Of a DNA stretch of 55,151 nucleotides, positions 45,750-55,013 are shown in pieces. A program made the translations under genes and the position numbers. Within the stretch, counting starts at the first letter, position 1. Each line of letters begins with the position of its first letter. The DNA comes from Verrucomicrobiota bacterium (lineage in GTDB: Bacteria; Verrucomicrobiota; Kiritimatiellia; Kiritimatiellales; Pontiellaceae): contig JAJRRI010000008.1 of NCBI GenBank assembly GCA_024279685.1, forward strand, positions 1 through 55,151. The letters run 5' to 3'. The notes under the pieces were generated by a model. It had not been told where the DNA came from. It worked only from the letters and a program-made list of their open reading frames with translations, and made no database searches.

Positions 45750-46715
45750 ATGAAGAAAAATTCAAAAATATACATTGCTGGGCACCGAGGCTTGGTTGGA
45801 TCGGGCATCTGGCGAGCGCTGGAAAGGCATGGGTATACAAACCTGATGGGCCGACCTTCGCAGGAACTTGATTTGATTAATCAGCAAGCCGTCGATGATT
45901 TTTTTGCGGCCGAGAAACCGGAATATGTAGTGCTCGTCGCCGCGAAGGTGGGTGGAATTATGGCGAATAGCACCTACCGCGCTCAGTTCCTCTATGAAAA
46001 CCTGATGATTGAGGCCAACGTGATCCATTCGGCGTATAAGCATGGTGTGAAAAAGCTCTTGTTCTTAGGCTCAAGTTGCATCTATCCAAAACTCGCGCCG
46101 CAGCCGATGAAAGAAGAGCACCTTCTAACCGGGCCGCTTGAATCGACGAATGAACCTTACGCCATCGCTAAGATTGCCGGAATCCGACTGTGTGATGCCT
46201 ATAATCGCCAGTATGGCACCGATTTTATTTCCGCCCTGCCGACGAATATGTATGGCCCAGGCGATAACTACCACCCCGAAAATTCGCACGTTTTACCGGC
46301 TTTCATTCGCCGTTTCCATGAAGCCAAGGAGCAGGGGCTGGATCAGGTGATCTGCTGGGGAAGTGGCTCGCCTTTGCGCGAATTTCTTTATAGCGACGAC
46401 CTCGCCGAGGCTTGCGTCTTTCTCCTCGAAAATACCCAATACGCAGATATGGCCTTCGAGGACGAATCCGGCACCATCCAATCGCACATCAATGTCGGTT
46501 CTGGAAGGGAGGTTTCCATCAAGCAGTTGGCTGAGACCGTGAAGGGGGTTGTGGGTTTCGAAGGCAAAATCGAGTGGGACGATTCCAAACCGGACGGAAC
46601 TCCAAGGAAGCTCATGGATTCCTCCCGGCTTCGAAAGTTAGGATGGTCCCCGCAGGTTGATCTTCGCGAGGGTATTTCTAGAGCACATGAAGACTTTAAG
46701 AAAAACATACTCTAG
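45750..46715 (+). CDS. fcl: GDP-L-fucose synthase
   Basis: A 321-residue epimerase-reductase that completes GDP-L-fucose. [18 protein letters not shown] is the NADP-binding start, [20 protein letters not shown] is the family signature, and the catalytic Ser/Tyr/Lys lie in [11 protein letters not shown] and [33 protein letters not shown] is also typical. It ends 110 bp before the secreted protein gene. Confidence 0.96.
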   Translation: MKKNSKIYIAGHRGLVGSGIWRALERHGYTNLMGRPSQELDLINQQAVDDFFAAEKPEYVVLVAAKVGGIMANSTYRAQFLYENLMIEANVIHSAYKHGVKKLLFLGSSCIYPKLAPQPMKEEHLLTGPLESTNEPYAIAKIAGIRLCDAYNRQYGTDFISALPTNMYGPGDNYHPENSHVLPAFIRRFHEAKEQGLDQVICWGSGSPLREFLYSDDLAEACVFLLENTQYADMAFEDESGTIQSHINVGSGREVSIKQLAETVKGVVGFEGKIEWDDSKPDGTPRKLMDSSRLRKLGWSPQVDLREGISRAHEDFKKNIL

Positions 46716-46826
46716 GTAATAAATTCTATTAAATAAACAATAAGAAAAGAGTTTTAATATAATCCTTTGTTGGGGTAATCTGCTGAATATTATTTCGTAG
46801 CTTATTAAACCCAAGGGAGGGATTGA

Positions 46827-47582
46827 ATGAAGACGTGGATAGATTCGATTTGGATGGCTTTCGTAATATGTTGTGCAGCCTCGGCTCAAATGATTTTTTT
46901 AGAGGGGCAAGGTTCAGGGATCCTAACGACGGGTGATCTTCTGGATGGAGCAGATCATACAGGAATCACGACTAATGTGGTGGAGGTACCGGGGTTGGAG
47001 ATCACGGCTCGCTCTGGAGTAACCAACCAAAATGTCAACGTCACGACGGGGAGCATGGGGGTCACGATTTTTAGCTCGGGTGACGACACTGATGCGCTGG
47101 ACGCGGGCGAAAAGCTGATTCTCTCTTTTAATCGCGATGTACGGATCAATCGATTGGATTTTAACCAATTTACTGCGAATGAATCGATTACGATTTCGAT
47201 GAATGGCCAGTTTGATGAAATACATGATTTAGAACTGACGCATCGAATCAGCGACTATCTAGATACCAATTTGGTGGTTTTAGCCTATGTTGAAATTGAG
47301 TTTTTTACCACGGGATTGAGCACAGTAGGCTTGGATGGAATCGATATTACGATTTTAGAATCTACCCAATCTCTCGATCTTTCATGGTTAAATTCAAATG
47401 GAACAGCGTATGTGGCAGCCGTATTTAACGAAATCCCATCCACCAACTATGTTTTGCAGCATAAGACAGACCTCGCCGATACCAACGGGTGGGACACGAT
47501 ATCGACTCCCTTTATAACGAATACAACATGGGAGATTGAAACAACCAATCACACCGGCTTCTATCGCGCCGTTGCCCAATAG
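46827..47582 (+). CDS. Secreted protein with FYR-type C-terminal module, unknown
   Basis: A 251-residue protein with a signal peptide (MAFVICCAASAQ). The middle is beta-rich and Asp/Thr-rich (DDTDALDAGEKLILSFNRDV, RLDFNQFTANESITISM), as in many PVC extracellular proteins with cadherin/lectin-like folds. The C-terminal 55 residues, NYVLQHKTDLADTNGW to TGFYRAVAQ, follow the same pattern as the end of the S8 protease at 29662. I do not recognise the rest. It interrupts the sugar cluster between fcl and rmlD. Confidence 0.65.
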   Translation: MKTWIDSIWMAFVICCAASAQMIFLEGQGSGILTTGDLLDGADHTGITTNVVEVPGLEITARSGVTNQNVNVTTGSMGVTIFSSGDDTDALDAGEKLILSFNRDVRINRLDFNQFTANESITISMNGQFDEIHDLELTHRISDYLDTNLVVLAYVEIEFFTTGLSTVGLDGIDITILESTQSLDLSWLNSNGTAYVAAVFNEIPSTNYVLQHKTDLADTNGWDTISTPFITNTTWEIETTNHTGFYRAVAQ

Positions 47583-47934
47583 GTACAATCCAATCAACGG
47601 AACCTTCGCTGTCGTTCCCGAGACTCTCGCTCTGGAATGGTTTAGATTTATCGACTTGGGGTTTTGATGATGCGATGACTAAGTAGAATACAGATTATTT
47701 TGGTATGAGGTAAATGATCTTATTTTATGTGATTTACTGGTTTTAAAATATTTAATTATATAACTTGAAAAGATACATTCTCTAAAATAAGGTTGCTATG
47801 TAAATTAGATAGATTGGCTAATAAGAGTGGTCTTGGTGGGTAGTTGATCCAACTGTTCCTGTTTTATCTGATCGTTAATTTTTAATTTACAATAAAAGTA
47901 AACGAGCAAATTAAACTAAAAAAGAGGAGATGTA
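47583..47934. other. AT-rich intergenic region, no gene seen
   Basis: About 350 bp of A+T-rich sequence with no recognisable open frame or strong hairpin. It ends in the ribosome site of the 48-residue gene at 47935. Confidence 0.6.
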
Positions 47935-48081
47935 ATGGCTGAATCTGAAGAACAATCGATCGAAGTAGAGCTTTCCCTAGAACTATTTGAGGAGCTCGTT
48001 TCTCGTGCTAGCACCATGGGCTTAACCGCTAGTGAGTACGCCGCCTGTGTTTTAGGGAAACAGATGGCCGAGAAAGAATAG
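47935..48081 (+). CDS. 48-residue ribbon-helix-helix-like microprotein
   Basis: The translation MAESEEQSIEVELSLELFEE continues LVSRASTMGLTASEYAACVL and ends GKQMAEKE. The pattern strand (IEVELSLELF), helix (EELVSRASTMG), turn, then TASEYAACVLGKQ fits a short CopG/Arc/RHH fold that binds DNA as a dimer. AGAGGAGA lies at the expected distance before the ATG. No toxin partner is adjacent, so it may be an orphan regulator of the neighbourhood, which holds a perfect inverted repeat at 48333-48351. Confidence 0.65.
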   Translation: MAESEEQSIEVELSLELFEELVSRASTMGLTASEYAACVLGKQMAEKE

Positions 48082-48863
48082 CCCGTACTCATAACGTTCT
48101 TTTCTTTATGTAGATTTTTTTTTTCATATCGAGAGAATGAAACAAGCGAAAAAGGGGCATCACTTCCCTTCCTTACTTCTGTGTTGACCCATTTTATATG
48201 GAATAAGCGAAGGGAGTGGGTGTCTTAAATCCGATTTCGTTGCTCTTTCTAGAGAGTGATTATATGGAAAGAGTGAAGGAAATAAAGAACAGAGGCTTTG
48301 CTTCTCTTTTCTACGACCCCTGCCAACGAGTACTACCTATACGATAGGTAGAGTGCACTATCCTTCGTTTAATTCGATGAAGAGAGGATAGGAGATGAAG
48401 TGGTTGGCCGAATAAATTCAAGTTGAAATTTTAAAGCTGAATTCGGTTGAGCAAGGAGGGAAATATCCGCCGAAGCACCGACGTTGATGAATGATGCCGA
48501 TTGTGGGTATTGTCACATCATCCGTCTCTCCGTACATTTCTGCTCGTTCTTCAGCACGTGCGAGCGTATCCTATGATGAAAAATTCGTTTAAATGCCTGT
48601 TGATATCGCGTGCGAAGCTAGGCGAGCAGTATAATTCGAAAGGTTTCTATAAAAAAGGGCTACTTTGGTGAAGCTGAGCGATTCACCGAAATTCGTGATT
48701 TGCATAAAGCATCTGCAGGGTGAAAAATTAATAATTGAAATGAATCAGCTCACTCCAGCACACGGATTCAAGTATTATCATCGACAATCTGCAAGACCGC
48801 ACACGTGGAATTGTAGAGTAATCCATGCTTTCCCATTATTGGAATGCAAGGTAGCATTAAGAG
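48082..48863. other. 780-bp gap without an identifiable gene
   Basis: The stretch between the RHH-like gene and rmlD has no convincing coding region. A frame at 48665-48928 runs into rmlD and has no family match. A segment at 48450-48600 shows runs suggesting an eroded protein gene but no clear homologue is visible. The perfect inverted repeat at 48333-48351 is the only notable signal. The region could hold a regulatory RNA or a remnant. Confidence 0.5.
48333..48351. promoter_or_regulatory. Perfect 8+8 inverted repeat, operator candidate
   Basis: CTACCTAT-ACG-ATAGGTAG is an exact inverted repeat with a 3-base spacer. The short dyad fits a dimeric DNA-binding protein better than a terminator, as no U-run follows. 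It lies between the RHH-like gene and rmlD. Confidence 0.45.
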
Positions 48864-49745
48864 ATGGAAAATATATTAATTACAGGCTCAAAGGGGCAAC
48901 TCGGAACCGACTGCCTCGCGGTTTTTAAAGATACTTCTGGATTAATCGGGGTTGACCTGCCGGAGGTCGATCTATCTGATCGTGATCAGTGTTTGGATAT
49001 TTTAGACCAAATTCGGCCTAAATTAATTGTTAACTGCGCGGCATATACTGCTGTTGATGCCTGCGAAACAGATGACAGTTGTTGGAAGGCGAATGCAGCG
49101 CTTCCAGGTTATCTGGCAGAATGGACTGAGGCCAATCAATCATTTTTGGTTCATGTTTCAACCGACTACGTTTTTTCAGGTGATAAACCGCTGTATAAGC
49201 CAACCGTGGGAAATGATATACTCAATCCGATTTCTGAGTATGGAAAATCGAAGTTAGCCGGCGAACAGGCGATTGCCGAGCGCACACAGCGCTTCGCAAT
49301 TTTGCGCACAGCATGGCTGTATGGTGCAAATGGAAATAATTTTCTTAAAACCATGCTCCGTTTGACGCTTCAGAATCCAGAAAAAGAATTCAAAGTGGTG
49401 AACGACCAATATGGATCACCAACACACTCGCACACGCTCGCTCGGCAACTCAAAGCGCTGGTTGAGCATAGGGCCACCGGAATTTTTCACGCAACATCAG
49501 AGGGCTACTGCACGTGGTATGAATTGGCCTGTACTTTTTTAGAGAAGCTGGGTATTGAACATCATTTTGTACCGTGTAGTACGAGCGAATTTCCAACACC
49601 GACGAAGCGTCCTGAAAATTCGATTCTTGAAAATGCACGATTAAAAGACATGGGAATTAATCTGTTTAGTACTTGGGAAGACGAGCTCTCTGCGTATGTT
49701 GAGCGACATGGAAAAAAACTGATCGAGGAGATAAGAGCACTATGA
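48864..49745 (+). CDS. rmlD: dTDP-4-dehydrorhamnose reductase
   Basis: The final enzyme of dTDP-L-rhamnose synthesis. It has 293 residues. The NAD(P) motif [16 protein letters not shown] is N-terminal, [14 protein letters not shown] carries the active-site Ser/Thr, and [18 protein letters not shown] carries Tyr and Lys. [19 protein letters not shown] is typical of RmlD. The gene overlaps rmlB by four bases (ATGA), so rmlD and rmlB are translated together. Confidence 0.95.
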   Translation: MENILITGSKGQLGTDCLAVFKDTSGLIGVDLPEVDLSDRDQCLDILDQIRPKLIVNCAAYTAVDACETDDSCWKANAALPGYLAEWTEANQSFLVHVSTDYVFSGDKPLYKPTVGNDILNPISEYGKSKLAGEQAIAERTQRFAILRTAWLYGANGNNFLKTMLRLTLQNPEKEFKVVNDQYGSPTHSHTLARQLKALVEHRATGIFHATSEGYCTWYELACTFLEKLGIEHHFVPCSTSEFPTPTKRPENSILENARLKDMGINLFSTWEDELSAYVERHGKKLIEEIRAL

Positions 49746-50887
49746 AAAAGGTAATAGTAACCGGTGGAGCGGGTTTTATTGGTTCAGCGGTTTGCCGCCA
49801 TCTTGTTAAAGATAAAGAATGTGAAGTGCTGAACTTGGATAAGTTAACCTATGCGGGGGTTCCAGAATCATTAAAGGAAATCGAAGATAGCCCCTTATAT
49901 CGGTTTGAGCAGGTGGATATCTGCGATAAAGAAGCGGTGGCTTTGTTATTTAGCGAGTATCAACCCGATGCGGTGATGCATCTTGCGGCGGAATCCCATG
50001 TCGATCGCTCAATCGATGGTCCTTCTGCATTCATCGAAACAAACATTGTCGGCACTTACACCATGCTCGAGTGTGCCCGAGAATATTGGAGTGGATTACC
50101 GAAAACCGAGGAAGAAAAGGAGCGGTCCTCTGATCTCCGTCCTCTGTCCTCCGAATTCCGCTTCCATCATATCTCTACAGATGAAGTATATGGGTCACTG
50201 GGTGATGAGGGCTTATTTGAAGAAACGACCTCATATGATCCGCGTTCTCCCTATTCGGCTAGCAAAGCTTCTAGTGATCACTTGGTCATGGCCTGGTTTC
50301 ATACCTATGGGCTTCCGGTGGTGGTTACCAATTGTTCCAACAATTATGGGCCGTACCATTTTCCAGAAAAACTGATCCCCTTGATTATTCTGAACGCTTT
50401 GGATGGGAAACCGCTTCCGATCTATGGGAAAGGCGACAATATTCGCGATTGGCTCTATGTTGAAGATCACGCACGCGCCTTGGTAACCGTGGTTGAAAAA
50501 GGTCGGCTGGGCGAAACGTATAATGTAGGGGGACGGAACGAGCGCACGAATTTGGAAGTTGTCCAAACGATCTGTGATATTTTGGATACGTTAAAACCGT
50601 TAAACGAAAAGATCGATCTCCCTCAAGCCTCAAACCTCAAGCCTATGATCACAGGTGATGAAATCATCTCTTACCGTGATTTAATTACCTTTGTTAAAGA
50701 CCGGCCGGGGCACGATGCCCGATACGCTATTGATGCGACCAAACTTGAGACCGAACTGGGTTGGCAGGCTTTAGAAAATTTTGATACGGGCATTCGCCGG
50801 ACCATTCAGTGGTATCTGGATAATGACTGGTGGTGGCGCCCAATCCGTGAAGGCCGGTATTCTGGTGAGCGGTTAGGCAGGGCCTAA
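49742..50887 (+). CDS. rmlB: dTDP-glucose 4,6-dehydratase with two in-frame repeat-like insertions
   Basis: A 381-residue enzyme, longer than the usual 350. [16 protein letters not shown] is the NAD motif, [14 protein letters not shown] the active site with Asp-Glu, and [17 protein letters not shown] the Tyr-x-x-x-Lys. Two stretches appear extra. Residues about 128-138 ([10 protein letters not shown], encoded by TCCTCTG words at 50125-50153) precede FRFHHIST. Residues about 293-301 (LPQASNLKP, encoded by CTCAAGCC words at 50621-50644) precede [15 protein letters not shown]. Both lie in surface-loop positions and keep the frame. Confidence 0.93.
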   Translation: MKKVIVTGGAGFIGSAVCRHLVKDKECEVLNLDKLTYAGVPESLKEIEDSPLYRFEQVDICDKEAVALLFSEYQPDAVMHLAAESHVDRSIDGPSAFIETNIVGTYTMLECAREYWSGLPKTEEEKERSSDLRPLSSEFRFHHISTDEVYGSLGDEGLFEETTSYDPRSPYSASKASSDHLVMAWFHTYGLPVVVTNCSNNYGPYHFPEKLIPLIILNALDGKPLPIYGKGDNIRDWLYVEDHARALVTVVEKGRLGETYNVGGRNERTNLEVVQTICDILDTLKPLNEKIDLPQASNLKPMITGDEIISYRDLITFVKDRPGHDARYAIDATKLETELGWQALENFDTGIRRTIQWYLDNDWWWRPIREGRYSGERLGRA

Positions 50888-50986
50888 TTAATCGGTATTG
50901 GGATTAAAATATTCCTATCATAAACAACTTATTGTAATAAAACATGGTGTATCAAATATAGCTGAATCCGTGAAAAAAATGTAGAA

Positions 50987-51001
50987 ACACACGTCGTGTG
51001 T
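50987..51001. promoter_or_regulatory. Palindrome between rmlB and rmlA
   Basis: A 7+1+7 inverted repeat, ACACACG-T-CGTGTGT, lies 61 bases before rmlA in an otherwise AT-rich 174-bp gap. Could be an operator or a weak terminator for the rmlDB transcript; no U-run follows. Confidence 0.4.
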
Positions 51002-51061
51002 GTTGCACGGGTTAATTAAATTCCTACGCCTTAAAACAGATCGTAAACTGGAGATTTTTAT

Positions 51062-51934
51062 ATGAAAGGAATTATTCTAGCAGGGGGATCTGGAACACGA
51101 TTGCACCCATTGACAACCGTAATCAGTAAACAGATGCTTCCGGTTTATGATAAACCGATGATCTATTACCCACTATCCACGCTCATGTTAGCAAAAATAA
51201 AGGATGTTTTGATTATCAGCACGCCGCATGACCTGCCGCTGTTTAAACAATTACTGGGAGATGGATCAAGCATCGGAATGAAGTTCAGCTATGCAGAACA
51301 ACCCAGTCCAGATGGACTTGCTCAGGCCTTTATCATCGGCAAAGAATTTATTGGCGATGATTCGGTCGCACTCGTCCTCGGCGATAATATTTTCTATGGA
51401 TACGGCTTTCAGAAGATGCTGGCCGATGCATCCAATTCAAAATTTAGTGCGACCATCTTTGCCTATCAGGTCAAGGATCCTGAGCGGTATGGAATTGTGG
51501 AGTTTGGAGCAGACGGGAAAGCATTATCGTTAGAGGAAAAACCGGAAAATCCAAAGTCGAGCTTTGCTATTCCTGGACTTTATTTCTACGACAACCGCGT
51601 CATTAGCATTGCTGAAAATATGAAACCCTCGGCGCGGGGCGAACTAGAAATCACCGATGTCAACAAACAGTATTTGGAGTGGGGCGATCTCAATGTCCAA
51701 AACCTGGGTCGGGGATTTGCTTGGTTGGATACGGGAACCCACGACGCTATGCACGAAGCATCTAGTTTTATCGAAACGATCGAAAAACGACAGGGTTTAA
51801 AAGTTTCATGTATCGAAGAGATTGCTTATCGGTTGGGGTATATAGATCGAGAACAGTTACTGAAACTGGGCAAGGCGCTCGAAAAGAACGAATATGGGCA
51901 ATATCTGCTCCGGTTAGCGGGAGAAGAGAGATAG
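51062..51934 (+). CDS. rmlA: Glucose-1-phosphate thymidylyltransferase
   Basis: Makes dTDP-glucose from glucose-1-phosphate and dTTP, the first step toward dTDP-rhamnose. It has 290 residues. [15 protein letters not shown] is the nucleotidyltransferase signature, followed by [47 protein letters not shown] and [20 protein letters not shown]. The C-terminal region contains [19 protein letters not shown]. The start follows a GGAG site. The four-helix-bundle element follows after the stop. Confidence 0.96.
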   Translation: MKGIILAGGSGTRLHPLTTVISKQMLPVYDKPMIYYPLSTLMLAKIKDVLIISTPHDLPLFKQLLGDGSSIGMKFSYAEQPSPDGLAQAFIIGKEFIGDDSVALVLGDNIFYGYGFQKMLADASNSKFSATIFAYQVKDPERYGIVEFGADGKALSLEEKPENPKSSFAIPGLYFYDNRVISIAENMKPSARGELEITDVNKQYLEWGDLNVQNLGRGFAWLDTGTHDAMHEASSFIETIEKRQGLKVSCIEEIAYRLGYIDREQLLKLGKALEKNEYGQYLLRLAGEER

Positions 51935-51935
51935 T

Positions 51936-52060
51936 CCTAGTGCCGAGTGCTTAGTCCTTGGTGCAGGTATCTAGTGCTTCGTGTTTTGGATGAGTGTCTA
52001 GTGCTTTGTGATCGGGTTTTTTTACTAAGCACCACGCACTCAGCACGAGGACAGAGATAA
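51936..52060. repeat. Word repeats upstream of the intact four-helix-bundle gene
   Basis: GTGC-type words in tandem: TAGTGC, AGTGCTTAGTCCTTGGTGC, CTAGTGCTTCGTG, TCTAGTGCTTTGTG. Most are reverse complements of the GCAC-type words lying after the gene, so the element is bounded by inverted word clusters. Confidence 0.75.
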
Positions 52061-52064
52061 CATC

Positions 52065-52430
52065 ATGAAAATTGAGCAGTTTGAGGATATTGACGGTTGG
52101 AAGAAAGGACGTGAGCTGACTCGTCGTGTGTATGCATTGACGCGTAGATCAGAGTTTGCAAAGGATTATGGGCTGAAAGATCAAATAACACGGGCATCAG
52201 TTTCAATCATGAACAACGTCGCGGAGGGTTTCGATGGCGGTAGTGATGCCGAATTTGTGCGTTTCTTGATTTATTCGCAAAGATCAGCAACAGAGGTTAT
52301 GAGCTGCCTATATGTGGCATTGGACAATGAGTACATTTCACAATCGGAGTTTGATAATGCATACGCTCTTGCAGGCGAAGCTCGAAATTTAGTCGGTGGA
52401 TTTATTCAACATCTAAAGTCAAAGCGTTGA
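52065..52430 (+). CDS. Four-helix-bundle protein (S23/IVP family), second copy
   Basis: A 121-residue helical protein with the family marks DQITRASVSIMNNVAEGFDG and SDAEFVRFLIYSQRSATEV. It begins MKIEQFEDIDGWKKGRELTR; a truncated close relative lies at 44499. It sits between rmlA and rmlC, genes usually contiguous, and is surrounded by word repeats on both sides. Function is unknown. It belongs to a different subgroup from the copy in the Bat operon. Confidence 0.88.
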   Translation: MKIEQFEDIDGWKKGRELTRRVYALTRRSEFAKDYGLKDQITRASVSIMNNVAEGFDGGSDAEFVRFLIYSQRSATEVMSCLYVALDNEYISQSEFDNAYALAGEARNLVGGFIQHLKSKR

Positions 52431-52439
52431 AAACCACGT

Positions 52440-52510
52440 ATTAAGCACTCCGCACAAAGCACGAGTTGTTCGACCACGCACGAGGCACCAAAAACTAAGG
52501 ACTAGGAACC
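52440..52510. repeat. Word repeats downstream of the four-helix-bundle gene
   Basis: GCAC-type words in tandem: AAGCACTCCGCACAAAGCACG, GCACGAGGCACC and AACTAAGGACTAGGAACC. The end of the tract resembles the one before gmd (44660-44684) and the tract abuts the rmlC start. Confidence 0.72.
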
Positions 52511-52513
52511 TAT

Positions 52514-53053
52514 ATGAACATAGAAAATTTATCCATTCCCGACGTAAAACTGATTAAACCCCGGCGCTTCGATGATGATCGTGGTTTTTTTCAGCAGACG
52601 TATCACTATGAACAGTATGCAGAGGCAGGGATTAGTACACGATTCGTGCAGGACAATTGGTCTCATTCCTCAAAAGGTGTTTTGCGTGGCTTGCATTATC
52701 AGTTGAAGCATCCGCAAGCAAAGTTGGTTAACGTAATTCGAGGGGAAGTCTTTGATGTAGCGGTTGATATTCGACGAGGATCACCCACTTTTGGAAAATG
52801 GGTAGGGGAAGTGTTGTCCGCGGAAAATGGACATCAACTATACGTTCCTGAAGGTTTTGCCCATGGGTTTTGTGTTTTGAGCGACACAGTTGATTTTATG
52901 TATAAATGCAGCAGTTTCTATACTCCTGGGGATGAATATGGTCTTCTTTGGAATGATCCTAATCTTGGCATTGAATGGCCGGATAACTGCCAACCTATTA
53001 TTTCCGAAAAAGATTTGGTGCTACCTCAACTTAGCGAGGCAAAGTTTTTTTGA
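52514..53053 (+). CDS. rmlC: dTDP-4-dehydrorhamnose 3,5-epimerase
   Basis: A 179-residue cupin. IPDVKLIKPRRFDDDRGFFQ is the N-terminal substrate-binding stretch; the catalytic His lies in GVLRGLHYQLKHPQAKLVNV and the catalytic Tyr region in VDFMYKCSSFYTPGDEYGL; YVPEGFAHGFCVLSD is also diagnostic. It completes the RmlABCD set, split here by the four-helix-bundle element. Confidence 0.95.
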   Translation: MNIENLSIPDVKLIKPRRFDDDRGFFQQTYHYEQYAEAGISTRFVQDNWSHSSKGVLRGLHYQLKHPQAKLVNVIRGEVFDVAVDIRRGSPTFGKWVGEVLSAENGHQLYVPEGFAHGFCVLSDTVDFMYKCSSFYTPGDEYGLLWNDPNLGIEWPDNCQPIISEKDLVLPQLSEAKFF

Positions 53054-53349
53054 TGCATAGATTATTAAGAACTAAAAATAGCTCTTCTCGGGGGTGAATT
53101 TTTTTAGCGGTTTCTTTTCGTTGAAAGATTCGGCACGTCGTAGATATTCATGTGTAGGTGTACTATTCATCGTGATACCAGAATCAGATAGCGAGACATT
53201 CCTCAGCTGATTTTTATATTAACCCCGGTTGGGCAGCCATTAAACTGGAGTTACTTCAGTCTGACCCCTAACTCACACTTCCCTGACTAAGCAACATCAT
53301 TTATTAACTTAACCATAGATGCCTTTTGCCATCTTGCCGGAGAAAAACT
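53054..53349. other. Intergenic region with possible repeat remnant
   Basis: Almost 300 bp with no gene seen. An imperfect inverted repeat at 53244-53260 (ACTGGAGT / ACTTCAGT) is followed by CTGACCCC, a phrase often seen near REP-associated transposases. The assignment is weak. Confidence 0.35.
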
Positions 53350-54628
53350 ATGAGTACTTCAAATCTAAAGTCTCACGTCTCAACCCTCGATTTGGACTCC
53401 GTTCGGATCGGTATCATCGGCCTTGGCTATGTCGGCCTACCGCTTGCAGTTGAATTTGGAAAAAAACTTCCTACTCTCGGCTTCGATATCAATCAAGCCC
53501 GTATCGATGAACTCGAAGGCGGTATTGACTCTACTCTTGAATGCTCAGCCGAAGAGCTGGCGGCCACGCCTGCTTTAACTTTTTCAACGAATTTGAACGA
53601 TTTGAACGAATGTAATGTTTTTATCGTCACCGTTCCCACTCCCGTGGACAACTCCAACCGCCCTGATTTGACTCCACTCATCAAAGCTAGCGAAACCGTA
53701 GGGAACGTCATTTCCAAGGGCGATGTGGTTATCTATGAATCCACCGTCTATCCCGGAGCTACCGAGGAGGATTGTATTCCTGTGGTAGAAAAACTTAGTG
53801 GACTTAAGTTTAATAAAGACTTTTTTTGCTGGCTACAGCCCCGAGCGCATTAATCCCGGCGATAAGGTTCGGCGTCTCACCAATATTATAAAAATCACCT
53901 CGGGATCTACGCCCGCTGTGGCCGATTTTGTGGATGGTCTTTATCGGAGTATTTTGACCGTGGAAACACACAAGGCGCCGAGTATAAAAGTTGCCGAAGC
54001 AGCCAAAGTGATCGAAAATACACAACGAGATGTCAATATTGCGCTCGTTAATGAACTAGCCATGATTTTTAATAAGGTGGGTATTGATACGATTGATGTA
54101 CTCGAAGCGGCAGGATCCAAGTGGAATTTCTTACCCTTCCGCCCAGGCTTGGTTGGAGGGCATTGCATCGGTGTTGACCCGTATTACCTCAGCTTCAAGG
54201 CGCAGCAGGCTGGTTATTTCCCTGAATTGATCTCGGCGCAACGCCGCATCAATGATCGCATGGGGCAGTTTGTGGTCGATGAAACTATTAAGCTCATGCT
54301 CAAAAAGAAAATCACTGTCAACGGATCTAAGGTTTTGGTCCTAGGTATTACCTTTAAGGAAAACTGTCCCGATGTGCGCAACACCCGCGTGGTCGATATT
54401 GTTCAGGCTTTGGAAGAATACGGAATAGATGTTATAATTTATGACTCATGGGCTTCTCCTGAAGAAGTTAAACGTGAATATGGACTTTCGCTGTTATCTG
54501 ATTTTTGTTCTCTATCCTCAGGAGGTTACTCCGCCATCATCCTTGCCGTCGCCCATGATCAATTCGCGGGAATGGCCGAGGCCGAAATCAAAGCGCTTTG
54601 CGCTGAACCCACTGTAATTTTGATATAA
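53350..54628 (+). pseudogene. UDP-N-acetylhexosamine 6-dehydrogenase (TviB/WecC-like), frameshifted
   Basis: The first frame, from ATG 53350, gives IGIIGLGYVGLPLAVEFGKK (NAD site), VFIVTVPTPVDN and YESTVYPGATEEDCIP. At a run of seven T (53821-53827) it shifts; the second frame then gives FAGYSPERINPGDK and catalytic Cys in GGHCIGVDPYYLSFKAQ, plus the C-terminal UDP-binding domain. Deleting one T would restore a protein of about 425 residues. The Cys motif resembles TviB/WbpO. Word-repeat tracts at 53361-53392 and 54497-54522 insert NLKSHVSTL near the N-terminus and SDFCSLSSGG near the end. The cluster otherwise looks active, so error or phase variation is plausible. Confidence 0.85.
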
Positions 54629-54797
54629 AAAATGTTTTTCCACGCGATCTGGTTGATCTCCGACTTTAGATTTTGAACGAAAGTAGGTAGATAGGATGAG
54701 AAGACCGTTGAGAGTTTGAGGTGTCCGGCCTCCATACGAGCTGTGATAAAATCACGCTCAACAAATAACGCACTCAAAGTGTAAAAGGAGGCCGAAC
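54629..54797. other. Spacer between the dehydrogenase and the IS110 remnant
   Basis: About 170 bp with no gene. It includes the GGCCTCC...GGAGGCC pair around the start of the IS110 gene, possibly part of the IS left end. Confidence 0.4.
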
Positions 54798-55013
54798 ATG
54801 AAGAACCGTAATACAATCGGAATGGATATGGGAGATCGGAGCCATAGTATTTGTGCACTCGACCACCGGGGGGAGGTGATTTCGAGAAATACGGTAGGCA
54901 ATACGGCGGTGGCGTTTCGTAAATGTTTTAAGAATCAGAAACCGGCCTTGTTTGCCATTGAAGCGGGCACTCATTCTGTGTGGGTAAACCGTCTGCTCGA
55001 AGCAGTTGGGCAT
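54798..55013 (+). mobile_element. IS110-family transposase, N-terminal fragment
   Basis: The first 72 residues match IS110 transposases: NTIGMDMGDRSHSICALDHR is the DEDD N-terminal start with the first Asp, and LFAIEAGTHSVWVNRLLEAV carries the Glu. After VGH the sequence becomes unrelated (FNLQSLMRR), so the gene is interrupted at about 55013 and the C-terminal Ser domain is missing. Either an internal deletion or an insertion of other DNA; the window ends 138 bp later. Confidence 0.8.

Noticed and set aside
48665-48928. 87-residue frame overlapping the rmlD start
   Set aside because: No ribosome site, no domain, and it runs into the conserved start of rmlD in another frame.
53244-53270. RAYT-type 3' flank (CTGACCCC phrase with an imperfect hairpin)
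   Set aside because: Only a short partial match; no transposase nearby and no second copy in the window.
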